A stretch of DNA of 64,000 bases from Micromonospora vinacea. Lineage in GTDB: Bacteria > Actinomycetota > Actinomycetes > Mycobacteriales > Micromonosporaceae. Of this stretch, positions 8,420 through 21,554 are shown piece after piece. Location of the stretch: assembly GCF_015751785.1 (NCBI RefSeq), contig NZ_JADOTY010000001.1:1116001-1180000 (forward strand), read 5' to 3'. The notes below the pieces were generated by a model. The model saw only the letters and a program-made list of their open reading frames with translations, was not told the DNA's origin and made no database searches. The translations under genes and the position numbers were made by a program. Each line of letters starts with the position of its first letter. The stretch's first letter is position 1.

Positions 8420-9451
8420 TCAGGCCTTCGGCGCGAGGCTGAAGTCGATGATCTGCTCGGGGGTGATGTTCTGCTTCAGCGCACCGGCGCCCTGCAGGAT
8501 GGCGATGCTCTTGGCGACCCGACCGCTGTCCAGGGTGCCGATCGCGGTGCCGGTGTTGCCGGAACGGACGTACGCGGCCATCAGCTCCAGCTCGGCGGCG
8601 GCGGAGACCGGGTTGGTGGCGTCGACGTTCTTCTTCAGGATGTCGGCGGCCTCCTTGGAGTTCGCCAGGCTGTACTCCAGGCCCTTGAGCAGCGCCGCGG
8701 TGAACCGCTTCACCATCTCGGGCTTCTCCTTGGCGGTCTTCGAGGAGGTGATCAGCACGTTGCCGTAGAGGTCCTGCATCACGTTGCTGTACGGCAGCAT
8801 GACGGCCTTCTTCTTGGCCGCCGCCTCGATCGTCGGCTGACCGACGACGAACTGACCGATGCCGTCCACCGACCCGGAGGCCAGCGTGCCGATCAGGTTC
8901 TGCGCCTCACCGTTGACCCAGGTCACCTTGGTCGCGTCCACGCCGGCGAGCCGGGCGTACGTCGGGAAGAGGTTGCGGACCACGGAACCGGGGGTGTCGG
9001 CGAGCTTCTTGCCCTCCAGGTCCTTCGGAGAGCTGATGTTCTTGCCCTCGACGGTGGCGATGCCCGCCATGGTGCGCTGCTGGATCGCGGCCACCGCGGT
9101 GAAGTCCTTCGCCTGGCCGTTGCCGAGCTGGAGCAGGCCGCCGGTGAGGTCGATCGGGCCGAAGTCGGCCTGACCGCCGACGACGGTCTGGATCACGCCA
9201 CCGGTGCCCTGACCGGCCTTGATCTCGACCTCGAAGCCGGCTTCCTTGAAGAAGCCCTTGTCCTTCGCCACCCAGGCGTAGGAGTCACGGCCGAAGTTAC
9301 CGAACGAGGTGAGGTAGGTCACCTTCTCCAGCGTCTTGCCGTCGCCGCCCTTGGCATCGTCGGCCGAATCCGACCCGCTGCTGCAGGCGGAGACAAGGGC
9401 GAGGGCGGTGGCCAGCGCGGCCGTAGCGACCGTACGGGTCAGCCTTCTCAT
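8420..9451 (-). CDS. ABC transporter substrate-binding lipoprotein, NMT1/THI5-like
   Basis: This 343-aa protein has a signal peptide ending in a lipobox (LVSAC, Cys23). The mature part matches the NMT1/SsuA class: YLTSFGNFGRDSYAWVAKDKGFF near the start, then GQADFGPIDL, and a C-terminal helix pair. Family members bind aliphatic sulfonates, taurine, nitrate or hydroxymethylpyrimidine precursors. It precedes the permease gene on the same strand (103-bp gap) and is divergent from the ATPase. The start at 9451 gives a correct signal peptide, though its ribosome site (AAGGA) is somewhat distant. Confidence 0.88.
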   Translation of the reverse strand: MRRLTRTVATAALATALALVSACSSGSDSADDAKGGDGKTLEKVTYLTSFGNFGRDSYAWVAKDKGFFKEAGFEVEIKAGQGTGGVIQTVVGGQADFGPIDLTGGLLQLGNGQAKDFTAVAAIQQRTMAGIATVEGKNISSPKDLEGKKLADTPGSVVRNLFPTYARLAGVDATKVTWVNGEAQNLIGTLASGSVDGIGQFVVGQPTIEAAAKKKAVMLPYSNVMQDLYGNVLITSSKTAKEKPEMVKRFTAALLKGLEYSLANSKEAADILKKNVDATNPVSAAAELELMAAYVRSGNTGTAIGTLDSGRVAKSIAILQGAGALKQNITPEQIIDFSLAPKA

Positions 9452-9721
9452 CAGTGCACCATGTCCTTTCCGACCGGGGCCGGCAGGCCACCGGAGGGGG
9501 TTGTCGTGACGGGCCGGCGGGAGGGGTGGAAGCCGGACGCCGCCGTCGTGGGGGGACTCTTCGCGGGCACAGCGTACGAGAAACCCACAGTTGCGACGCC
9601 AGGCGTATCGGGTTGCGGAACGGAAACAACCTGACGACCACCCCAGCCGGTGCCATACCTCAACCGGGCGGTTAGCCTTTGTCGGATTCCTGACCGTCGA
9701 CTCAGCGGAGGTACGCCGGAG

Positions 9722-10507
9722 ATGATCCGACTGTCCGGGGTGTCCCGTACCTTCGAGGGCCGATCCGGCCGGGTGGAAGCGCTGCGCGGCATCGACCTCG
9801 ACGTCGCCGAGGGCGAGTTCGTCGCCGTGCTGGGCCGCTCCGGCTGTGGCAAGTCCACGCTGCTGCGACTGATCGCCGGGCTGCTCCCACTGACCGCCGG
9901 TGAGATCACCGTCGCCGGTACGCCGATCACCCGCCCTCGCCAGGACATCGCGATGCTGTTCCAGAAGCCGGCGCTGCTGCCCTGGCGCAGCGTGCTGGAC
10001 AACGTCCTGCTGCCCGTGGAGGTCTTCGGCTGGGGCCGCGCCAAGCACCGGGAGCGGGCCCGGCAACTGCTCGACGTGGCCGGGTTGGCCGGCTTCGAGA
10101 AGCGGCTGCCGCACGAACTCTCCGGCGGCATGCAGCAGCGGGTGTCGCTGTGCCGGTCGTTGATCGGTGAGCCCCGGGTGATGCTGATGGACGAGCCGTT
10201 CTCCGCGCTGGACGCGCTCACCCGCGAGGAACTCTCCGGCGAGCTCCAGCGGGTCCACATGGAGAACAAGCCGACGATCGTCTTCGTCACCCACTCGATC
10301 GACGAGGCGGTGCTGCTCGCCGACCGGGTGGTCGTGCTGAGCCCCCGCCCCGGCCGGATCCGCAAGGTCGTCGACGTGACCATCCCCCGGCCCCGCACCC
10401 TGGGCCGCAACGCCCACCTGGCCGACGTCGCCCAGGTCAGCGCCGACCTGCACGAACTGCTGATGGAACGCGAGCAGCCGGCGACCGCCGGCGCGGAAGG
10501 ACACTGA
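9722..10507 (+). CDS. ABC transporter ATP-binding protein, SsuB/TauB-like
   Basis: This 261-aa nucleotide-binding subunit has Walker A GRSGCGKST, a Q-loop (LFQKPALLPW), signature LSGGMQQR, Walker B VMLMDEP with the following FSALD, and switch His in FVTHSIDEA. LLPWRSVLDNV after the Q-loop is typical of nitrate/sulfonate/taurine importers. The ATG has GGAGG about ten bases upstream. It leads a three-gene plus-strand unit with the LLM oxidoreductase (2-bp gap) and the cupin, suggesting that import is coupled to oxidation of the imported compound. Confidence 0.9.
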   Translation: MIRLSGVSRTFEGRSGRVEALRGIDLDVAEGEFVAVLGRSGCGKSTLLRLIAGLLPLTAGEITVAGTPITRPRQDIAMLFQKPALLPWRSVLDNVLLPVEVFGWGRAKHRERARQLLDVAGLAGFEKRLPHELSGGMQQRVSLCRSLIGEPRVMLMDEPFSALDALTREELSGELQRVHMENKPTIVFVTHSIDEAVLLADRVVVLSPRPGRIRKVVDVTIPRPRTLGRNAHLADVAQVSADLHELLMEREQPATAGAEGH

Positions 10508-10509
10508 CC

Positions 10510-11460
10510 ATGCGGGTGTCGGTCTTCACCGAGCCGAACCGTGGCGCCAGCTACGACACCCAGCTCCGGTTCGCCCGGCTGGTCGAGGCCTGCGGCTACG
10601 AGGGCTTCCTCCGCGCCGACCACTACCAGTCGATGGGCGCGGACCCGGGCCTGCCCGGCCCGACGGACGCCTGGTTGACCCTCGCCGCGCTGGCCCGGGA
10701 GACCGAGCGGATCCGGCTCGGCACCCTGGTGACGTCGGCCACGTTCCGCCTGCCCGGTCCCCTCGCCGTGATGGTCGCGCAGGTCGACCAGATGAGCGGT
10801 GGACGGGTCGACCTGGGCATCGGGGCCGGCTGGTACGAGCGCGAGCACACCTCGTACGGCATCCCGTTCCCGCCGGTCGGCGAGCGCTTCGACCGGCTCG
10901 CCGAACAGCTTGAGGTGATCACCGGGTTGTGGGGAACCCCGCCCGGCGAGACCTACAGCTACACCGGCGACCACTACCGGCTGGTGGACGCTCCCGCCCT
11001 GCCCAAGCCCGTGCAGGTGCCCGGCCCGCCGATCATCGTGGGCGGGCGCGGGCCCAAGCGCACACCGGAACTGGCCGCCCGGTACGCCGACGAGTTCAAC
11101 ATGCCGTTCAAGTCCGTGGCGGCCACCGCCGAGGCGTACGACCGGGTGCGCGAGGCGTGTGAGCGCACCGGACGGACGGAGTCCGGGCGCGACCCGCTGG
11201 TGCTCTCCGCCGGGATCGTCGTCGCCATCGGCCGGACCGACGCCGAGGCCCAGCGTCGGGCCGCGCCCCTGCACGAGAAGAGCGCGCTGCCACCGGAGGA
11301 CCCGGTGGTCGGCTCCCCCGCGCAACTCGCGCAGCGGATCGGTGAGTTCGCCGCGATCGGCACCACCCGGGTCCACCTACGCCTGATCGACTTCGACGAT
11401 CTCGACCACCTTGAGCTGATCGCCGCCGAGGTGCTGCCCCAACTGGACGGAGCACGATGA
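10510..11460 (+). CDS. LLM-class flavin/F420-dependent oxidoreductase
   Basis: This 316-aa luciferase-like TIM barrel uses FMN or coenzyme F420. Typical features are the N-terminal EPNRGASYDTQLRFARLVE, the segment GRVDLGIGAGWYEREH, and PIIVGGRGPKRTPELAARYAD. The wording around GAGWYEREH fits the F420-dependent subgroup common in actinomycetes. It follows the ABC ATPase after only 2 bp and overlaps the cupin start (ATGA), so the three are co-translated. A monooxygenase acting on the imported substrate is plausible, as in alkanesulfonate use by SsuD, but the substrate is not known. Confidence 0.88.
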   Translation: MRVSVFTEPNRGASYDTQLRFARLVEACGYEGFLRADHYQSMGADPGLPGPTDAWLTLAALARETERIRLGTLVTSATFRLPGPLAVMVAQVDQMSGGRVDLGIGAGWYEREHTSYGIPFPPVGERFDRLAEQLEVITGLWGTPPGETYSYTGDHYRLVDAPALPKPVQVPGPPIIVGGRGPKRTPELAARYADEFNMPFKSVAATAEAYDRVREACERTGRTESGRDPLVLSAGIVVAIGRTDAEAQRRAAPLHEKSALPPEDPVVGSPAQLAQRIGEFAAIGTTRVHLRLIDFDDLDHLELIAAEVLPQLDGAR

Positions 11461-11765
11461 CCGACGTGATCGACGGAACCGAACTCGGACCGGTGGGTCA
11501 GGAGATCGTGTACGAGAACGACCGGGTCCGGGTCTGGCACATCCGGCTCGAACCGGGCGAGCGGCAGCCGCTGCACCGGCACGACCACCCCTACCTGGTG
11601 GTGGCGATCGAGGGCGCCAAGAACGTCGTACAGACCGTCGACGGCACCCGGATCGACGCCGACGAGCCCACCGGCGGAGTGGTCTACCGGGACCCGGGCG
11701 CGGTGCACATGCTGACCAATGTCGGGGATACGACTTACCTCGCCCGGCTGGTCGAACTCAAGTAG
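11457..11765 (+). CDS. Small cupin-domain protein
   Basis: This 102-aa single-domain cupin carries the metal-binding motif HRHDHPYLVVAIEG and a second His in PGAVHMLTNVG. Such small cupins may be dioxygenases, isomerases or ligand sensors. It overlaps the oxidoreductase stop by 4 bp and is clearly in the same operon as the transporter ATPase, so a step in handling the same substrate is likely. No specific reaction can be assigned. Confidence 0.85.
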   Translation: MTDVIDGTELGPVGQEIVYENDRVRVWHIRLEPGERQPLHRHDHPYLVVAIEGAKNVVQTVDGTRIDADEPTGGVVYRDPGAVHMLTNVGDTTYLARLVELK

Positions 11766-11841
11766 ACCCGCCGATGGCCACCGGCGTGCCGCGCGGCGCG
11801 CCGTTGGCGATCGGGTGTACCAGGTGCGTAACGTGCCGGAC

Positions 11842-14800
11842 ATGGCCTTTCGGACCTGGGGCAGACTGCTGCTCACGGCGCTCGGGGTGAGCGTGCTGGC
11901 CGGAGCCGGCCAGCTCGGCGTCGCATACGGTTTCGGCATCGTCCGCCTGACCGGCGCATTCACCGGCACGACCGTCAACCAGTGGCCGGCCCAGCTCGTC
12001 TGGGTGGGCTGGTTCGCCGCGAACGCCGCCGTCGCCGGTGCGGTCCTGACCGGACGTCTCGCCCGCCGCGACGTCCCGGCAGCCAGCACCGCCCGGCAGT
12101 TGGCGGTCGGGGCCGCGGCGGCGCTCGGCGCCACAGTCATCGCCCCGCTCTGCATGCAGCCCGCCCGCGCCGCAGAGCTGATCTCCGTCGACCCGGTCTG
12201 GGCGGTGGGCATCTGCGCCATGGTCGGTGCGGTGATCGGGGCGGGCGCGGCGATCGCCGTCCTGTTCCGGCCCGAGCTGGGCTGGAACGTCGCGGTCGTG
12301 GCCGGCGCGGTCTGGCTGCTGGCCCTGATCTCCGTCCTGCCGTCGCTCGGCACGGCCGGCCCACTGCCGACCGTCCGCCTCGGCGTACTGGAGCCGAGCT
12401 GGCTCGATGCCGCCGCCGCACAGCGGCTGGCGCCGCTCCTGCTGCCCACAGTGGCGCTACTGGCCGGCGCGGCGACCGCCGGGCTGGCCCGGTGGCGGGG
12501 CCAGGCCGCACTGGTCAGCGGGGCCACCGGGGTGGCCGGTCCGGTGCTGGTGGCGTTCGCCTACCTGACCGCCGGTCCCGGCGACGCGGTGGACCGCTAC
12601 CAGGCCACCCCCTACTACGGCTCGTTGATCGCGATCCTCGCCGGAGCTCTCGGCGCGGCCGCCGCCGCGCTGCTGCGGTGGCCGACGGGCACCCGTACCG
12701 CCGATCCGCAGGCGATAGAGCCCACCGCCATCCTGCGCCCGCTGCCCGCCGGCCCGCCGCTGCCCGGCGCGGCGAACGACCGGGACACCGCCGAGCGCAC
12801 CGACACGGAGACGACGAACGCCGAGCTGGCCACCGCGCAGCCCGGCGGCGTCGTTGCGGGTCCGTGGGCAGCGGGCAACCCCGATGGCGTACGCACCGTC
12901 CCGGCCCACTGGGACTGGCCGGAGACCACAGCGAGCGGCCAGCACGGCCCGGCTCCCACCGCGTCCACTCCCACCGCTTCGACTCCCGCCGCGTCGACTC
13001 AGCCGGCGGCCTGGCTGACCGCGCCGACCGGTGAGTTCACCTCTGCGGGGCAGACTCCCCCGGCGCAACGGGATGATGTCCCGGCCACGACCGAGCCCTC
13101 GGCCAGCGCCGACGTCACCTCGGCCAGCGCCACGGCCGGACGCGCCGACGCCGCGACCCCGACGGGTGGCCGTGCGGCCGACGAACCGAGCGGCAGCGCG
13201 GCGACGGACACGAGCGGCAGCGCGGCGACGGACACGAGCGCGAGGTCGACCGGTGGGCGCACCACCCGCAAGTCCGCCAGCACCGCAGTCCCGAGCAGCA
13301 CGGATGCACTCGGTACTGGCACCACCAGCTCGGCCGCGTCCGGCGCGCCGATCAGCTCGGCCGAGCCGATCCCCACCACCGGCAGCACGGCACGGGCCGG
13401 CGCGGCCCGGACCAGCCCAGCCGCGACCAGCACGGGCAGCGGCACGGAGGCCAGCGCATCCCCCACCGGCACTGGCGCTCCCAGCCCTGTCACCGCCGCC
13501 AAGGGCACGACCCCGACGGACACGGGCCCGACCAGCACGAGCAAGGGCCCGACCAGCACGGCCACGGGCCCGACCAGCACGGGCACGGCCGACCACGGCA
13601 CGCCCGAGGCACCGCCGACGATCAAACCGCGACGGACCCGTAAGTCGAAAGCCACCCCGGACGCCGCCGCCTCCGACGTGGCCGACGACACGCCCCCTGT
13701 CGATTCGGCAACCGCCGACGAGACGACCACCCGCGAGACGACCGCCGACGAGACGGTCAGCCGCGAGACGACCACCGGCCGCGCCACGAAGGGCACCAAG
13801 CCGGGCGGGTCCGCCGACAGCAGCAGCTCCGACGCGGCGACCGACACTCCGGTACCCACTCAGGGGGGCCAGGGTGGGCGGTCGAGCTCGACCTCCGAGG
13901 TCACCTCGACTGCTGCCGCCGGCACGCCAGCAGCCCGCACCACCGCTACCGGCGCGAAGCGAGCACCGGCCACGCCCGCCGCCGGCTCGAAGCAAGCGCC
14001 GGCCGCCTCGGTGACCGCCGAAGCCGGCGCGACGCAGGTGCCGGCCAACCCGGAGTCCCCGGCCACGGCAACCGACGCCACCCCGACCCCGACCACTGAG
14101 ACCGGAACCGGAACCGGGGCGACACAAGCACCGACCACCACAACCGGGGCGACGCGAGCACCGGCGGTACCGACCACGGCGACCGGCCACACTGGCGCGG
14201 AAGCCACCCCGCGCGCCCGGAAGACCGGCAGCAAGGCAACAGCGGCCGACGCGACCAGTGATTCTGCAATCGCCGGGGCTGGTGACACCGACAGTGCGCG
14301 GCCCGCCGCCGAGGGCGTTCCCACCGCCGGATTGTTCGAGTCCACCGCCGCCAGTGACCCGGACGCCGGCCGCTGGACGCCCGCGCCGTCGGGTTGGCCG
14401 GTCACCTCGACCTGGACGGTGCCACCGCAGGCCTCCGAGCCGGGGGCACCGGCACCGGAGGGGCCGAGCAGTTCCGACGAGCCCACCGGGCCGACGCCCA
14501 GGCCCCGGCACCGGGCACCGTTGCCGGACCTGAGCCGAGCCGGCACCTGGAACGCATTCGACACCTCTCGGCGCGGCGGTTCGGCGGGGTCACCGGACAG
14601 CTCGACGGCACGCACAGCGCCGACCGAAGCCAGCGAGACGACCGCTCCCGCCGAACGCCCGGGCCCGTCGGAGTTCCCGGCCACGGTGGACGCACCCTCG
14701 GGTGCCGCCACCACCAGCGCCGATACCGGCAGCGGCGATCCGGCGCCTGACGACGCCGCAGCGGCGACGCCGCCGAAGGTGGCCGAGCAGTCCTCTCGGC

Positions 14801-15012
14801 GAGGGCGGCTCGGCGGGTTGTTCCGCCGCAACCGGTCCCGCGCGGACGAGGAGAGCCCGAAGACGTCGGACGAAGCGGAGCCGCTGGCGACCCAGGACGA
14901 GGAATTCGTCGACTGGGTCGCCGGCCTGAGCAAGCCGGTGTCGGACAACGAGCCCGAGCAGGAGAATGGCCGCCGGTCGTTGCGCTCCACCGGTCGACAC
15001 CACCGCGAGTGA
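11842..15012 (+). CDS. Large membrane protein with long Thr/Ala/Ser-rich low-complexity region
   Basis: I do not recognise a named family. The ATG at 11842 (1056 aa) starts a clear membrane domain: about eight hydrophobic segments within the first ~290 residues (RLLLTALGVSVLAGAGQLGV; VVAGAVWLLALISVLPSL). Some 700 residues follow that are dominated by Thr, Ala, Ser, Pro and Gly, with tandem seven-residue units (TGPTSTx, 21-nt period at 13524-13581) and a 24-nt tandem duplication near 13190-13237. The C-terminus becomes charged (RRGRLGGLFRRNRSRADEE). A cytoplasmic disordered tail or an extracellular Thr-rich stalk are both possible. GTG codons just upstream are alternative starts. Confidence 0.7.
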   Translation: MAFRTWGRLLLTALGVSVLAGAGQLGVAYGFGIVRLTGAFTGTTVNQWPAQLVWVGWFAANAAVAGAVLTGRLARRDVPAASTARQLAVGAAAALGATVIAPLCMQPARAAELISVDPVWAVGICAMVGAVIGAGAAIAVLFRPELGWNVAVVAGAVWLLALISVLPSLGTAGPLPTVRLGVLEPSWLDAAAAQRLAPLLLPTVALLAGAATAGLARWRGQAALVSGATGVAGPVLVAFAYLTAGPGDAVDRYQATPYYGSLIAILAGALGAAAAALLRWPTGTRTADPQAIEPTAILRPLPAGPPLPGAANDRDTAERTDTETTNAELATAQPGGVVAGPWAAGNPDGVRTVPAHWDWPETTASGQHGPAPTASTPTASTPAASTQPAAWLTAPTGEFTSAGQTPPAQRDDVPATTEPSASADVTSASATAGRADAATPTGGRAADEPSGSAATDTSGSAATDTSARSTGGRTTRKSASTAVPSSTDALGTGTTSSAASGAPISSAEPIPTTGSTARAGAARTSPAATSTGSGTEASASPTGTGAPSPVTAAKGTTPTDTGPTSTSKGPTSTATGPTSTGTADHGTPEAPPTIKPRRTRKSKATPDAAASDVADDTPPVDSATADETTTRETTADETVSRETTTGRATKGTKPGGSADSSSSDAATDTPVPTQGGQGGRSSSTSEVTSTAAAGTPAARTTATGAKRAPATPAAGSKQAPAASVTAEAGATQVPANPESPATATDATPTPTTETGTGTGATQAPTTTTGATRAPAVPTTATGHTGAEATPRARKTGSKATAADATSDSAIAGAGDTDSARPAAEGVPTAGLFESTAASDPDAGRWTPAPSGWPVTSTWTVPPQASEPGAPAPEGPSSSDEPTGPTPRPRHRAPLPDLSRAGTWNAFDTSRRGGSAGSPDSSTARTAPTEASETTAPAERPGPSEFPATVDAPSGAATTSADTGSGDPAPDDAAAATPPKVAEQSSRRGRLGGLFRRNRSRADEESPKTSDEAEPLATQDEEFVDWVAGLSKPVSDNEPEQENGRRSLRSTGRHHRE

Positions 15013-15066
15013 CCCACCGTCACTGACTTCACCACGTAGCGCACACACGCACTGACCGGTCGCCGC

Positions 15067-15143
15067 TGATCGACTCGGGTTCACTGATATCGGGCTATCC
15101 CACGCAGCCGGACACCGCGACATCAATGAACCCGAGTCGATCA
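15067..15143. repeat. 77-bp palindromic element, copy 1
   Basis: The outer arms are a perfect 17-bp inverted repeat (TGATCGACTCGGGTTCA), and pairing continues with a few mismatches to about 29 bp. It lies between convergent genes. A second element of exactly the same length at 28084-28160 shares TGATCGACTCGG and the same architecture. It could also act as a bidirectional terminator. Confidence 0.75.
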
Positions 15144-15200
15144 CCCCGCGACACCCCCGCAACACCGGGGCGCCACGGGGGCGTCGCACCCTGGCGAGGG

Positions 15201-19359
<4,159 letters not shown>

Positions 19360-19369
<10 letters not shown>

Positions 19370-20517
19370 AGGTCCCCCTCCATCGTCGGTTCAGTTCGGC
19401 CCAACGCGGCAGCGCCGAAGCGGTCGGCGCGAAAGGGCGCGAGCAGCGGGTCGGGTACGCCGCCGAGCACCAGGTCGGCGATCAGGTCGGCGGTGATCGG
19501 GGTGAGCACGATGCCGTGCCGGTGGTGTCCGGTGGCGGCCAGGACGTCGGGTCGGTCGGGCAGCGGCCCGAGGACCGGCGCGTTGTCCGGGGTGCCCGGG
19601 CGCAGGCCGGCGACCGCCTCGACCAGGTCGTACTCGGCCAGTTCGGGCAGCAGGTCGATCCCGGCGCGCAGCAGCCGCTGCACGGCGCCGGCGGTGACAG
19701 TGGTGTCGGAGCGCTCCTCGACAGTCGCGCCGAGCACTACCTCACCGTCGGTGCGGGGCACCAGGTAGACGTGCTCGCCGTCGGCGTACCCCCGGATCAC
19801 GTGCCGGAAGCCCGGCGCGACGCCGTCGGACGCGCGGAGTCGGAGGATCTGGCCCTTCACCGGCCGCACGGGCAGGCCGGTGAGCGCGGCGGCCCCGCGG
19901 CCGGCGGCGACCACTGTGACCTGCGCGTCCACGTCGGACAGCTGCCGGACCGGCTGTGGCACGAGCACCGCGCCGGCCCGCTGCGCGGCCGTGCGCAGCG
20001 CCGGCACCAGCAGCCGGGGGTCGACCTGGTGGTCGGTGGGCGCGAACGCGCCACCACGCACCCGCGGGGCGAGCGCCGGTTCGCGGTCGCGCAGCTCACT
20101 GGGGCGCAGCGGCGTCACGGGCAGGCCCAACCCCTGCTGGTACGCCCACAGCCGGCGCGCCTCGGCCAGGTCGTCGCCGGTGAGCCCGACCATCAGGGTG
20201 CCCTCGGTCCGGTAGCCGATCTCGACCCCGGTCGCCTCGGTCAGCTCGGCGGCGAACGCCGGCCAGCGGGCGGCGGACGCCAGCAGCAAGCCGGTCAGCT
20301 GCCGCTCACCGAAGTACGCCTCGGCGACCGGGGAGAGCATGCCGGCGGCGACCGCCGACGCCCCCGAGCCGGGTGCCGGATCGTGCACCACCACCCGCAG
20401 CCCCCGCGCGGCGCAGCGCCAGGCAATGGCCAGCCCGATCGGCCCCGCCCCCACCACTGCCACGTCCGGCCGGGCCCGGTCGCTCGACGGCGATGACGGG
20501 GACCGGCCGGTCAGCAC
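19360..20517 (-). CDS. thiO: Glycine oxidase ThiO
   Basis: This 385-aa FAD-dependent oxidase produces dehydroglycine (iminoacetate) for ThiG. The dinucleotide-binding motif DVAVVGAGPIGLAIAWRCA is near the N-terminus. The DAO-fold C-terminus contains GLRPGTPDNAPVLGPLPDRPDVLAATGHHRHGIVLTP (in part), typical of ThiO. The GTG at 20517 is chosen because it lies at the end of thiE with a GAGG site; the last bases of thiE overlap. Use of ThiO rather than the radical enzyme ThiH fits an aerobic organism. Confidence 0.94.
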
Positions 20518-21137
20518 GTCAGGGCCTCGATCAGCTCGGCGGTCGCCAGTGCCGGGTCGGCGGCGGCGGAGACCGCACCGACCACCGCCACCCCGTACGC
20601 CCCGGCGGCCCGCAGCGCCGGTACCCGGGCGGCTGTCACTCCGCCGATCGCGATGACCGGGACGTCGACGGCGTCGACGACGGCGCGTACCCCGGCGGGT
20701 CCGATGGGGTCCGGCAGGCCGGTCTTGGTGCTGGTGGTGTGGCACGGCCCGACGCCGAGGTAGCTGGCGCCCGCCGCGACGGCCTGGCGCGCCGGGTCGG
20801 GCGCGCGGGCGGTGGCGCCCAGCACGCCGGTGGGGCCGAGCACCCGGCGAGCGGCGGCGACCGGCAGGTCGTCGGCGCCGACGTGCCCACCGGCGGCGCC
20901 CACCGCCAGCGCCACGTGCAACCGGTCGTTGACCAGGCAGGTCGCACCGTACGGCGTGCAGAGCGCCAGCACCCGCCGGGTCAGGTCGTACGCCTCGCGG
21001 TCGGTGGCGGAATCCTCGACCCGGACCTGCACCACCAGGTCGGCGTGGGCCACGGTGAGGGCGGCGCGAACCACTGCGAGTGGGTCGCGGCCGGGTCGGG
21101 TGTCGGTGATGAGATGCAATCGCCCCAGGGACGGCAC
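20511..21137 (-). CDS. thiE: Thiamine phosphate synthase ThiE
   Basis: This 208-aa TIM barrel condenses HMP-PP with thiazole phosphate to thiamine phosphate. Present are LHLITDTRPG, VQVR, CLVNDRLHVAL, GHVGADDLPV and the phosphate loop TSTKTGLPDPIG. The Lys normally two residues after the Arg (QLRxK) is Glu here. It is the first gene of the operon. The GTG at 21137 lies seven bases after a GGGAGGAG ribosome site that forms the 3' end of the TPP aptamer, so translation of this gene is the likely point of riboswitch control. Confidence 0.93.
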   Translation of the reverse strand: MPSLGRLHLITDTRPGRDPLAVVRAALTVAHADLVVQVRVEDSATDREAYDLTRRVLALCTPYGATCLVNDRLHVALAVGAAGGHVGADDLPVAAARRVLGPTGVLGATARAPDPARQAVAAGASYLGVGPCHTTSTKTGLPDPIGPAGVRAVVDAVDVPVIAIGGVTAARVPALRAAGAYGVAVVGAVSAAADPALATAELIEALTC

Positions 21138-21146
21138 GGCAACGCT

Positions 21147-21236
21147 CCTCCCTGCGCCGGCATTACCCGGATCAGGTTCAACGGTCGGGGGCTGTCAGCC
21201 CCCCTCTCAGCCCGGTACACCGGGCTCCCGTGGGTT
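21147..21236 (-). promoter_or_regulatory. TPP riboswitch (THI element)
   Basis: On the minus strand the conserved blocks appear in order: CTGAGAGG, then ACCTGATCCGGGTAATGCC, then GGCGCAGGGAGG. A GC-rich variable stem (GGGGGCTGACAGCCCCC) lies between, and P2 pairs AGCCCGGT with ACCGGGCT. The ribosome site of thiE is embedded in the 3' part, pointing to translational control by thiamine pyrophosphate of the seven-gene operon. Confidence 0.95.
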
Positions 21237-21247
21237 ACTTGCGTGTC

Positions 21248-21276
21248 ACCGTACGACAGATCCGCCGGCCTGCCAA
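21248..21276 (-). promoter_or_regulatory. Predicted housekeeping promoter of the thiamine operon
   Basis: On the minus strand TTGGCA (21271-21276) and TACGGT (21248-21253) are separated by 17 bp. The expected start, around 21241, lies just before the riboswitch aptamer. Confidence 0.65.
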
Positions 21277-21554
21277 GGCGCGGGGTCGACGGCAGCCGGC
21301 GGGCCGGACCACGCCACAACGATCAAGATCCATGGGGCACTTCATGCGGTCCTGTTCGGAATGTCGCACGCCGTTGCAGAACCGTTACCCGTCCGCATCT
21401 TGCCCGACATCGAACCAGCCGAATTAATTTGTTCAGCGATTCGACAAAATGTCGGTGGGGACACCCTGGCACGGTGTGACCACCGACTCCATCAGGGACG
21501 GCCTTCGGCGAGCCGACTCCCGCGAGCCCTGTCAACTACGACACAGGAGGCGGC
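21277..21554. other. Intergenic region between the thiamine operon and the ThuA/GSDH gene
   Basis: A local AT-rich patch (GAATTAATTTG near 21421) with TTGCCC at 21400-21405, 18 bp before TTAATT at 21424, could be a plus-strand promoter for the gene starting at 21555. A further ~125 bp of leader shows no clear RNA structure. Confidence 0.4.

Noticed and set aside
9452..9721. Possible second TPP riboswitch before the NMT1-type transporter
   Set aside because: Neither strand contains the CTGAGA and CCTGAT...AATGCC blocks in order; only scattered similar words were seen.
13190..13581. Short direct repeats that might suggest a CRISPR-like or minisatellite array
   Set aside because: Repeats are 21-24 nt tandem units without spacers, in frame, and encode a Thr-rich tail; no cas genes are near.
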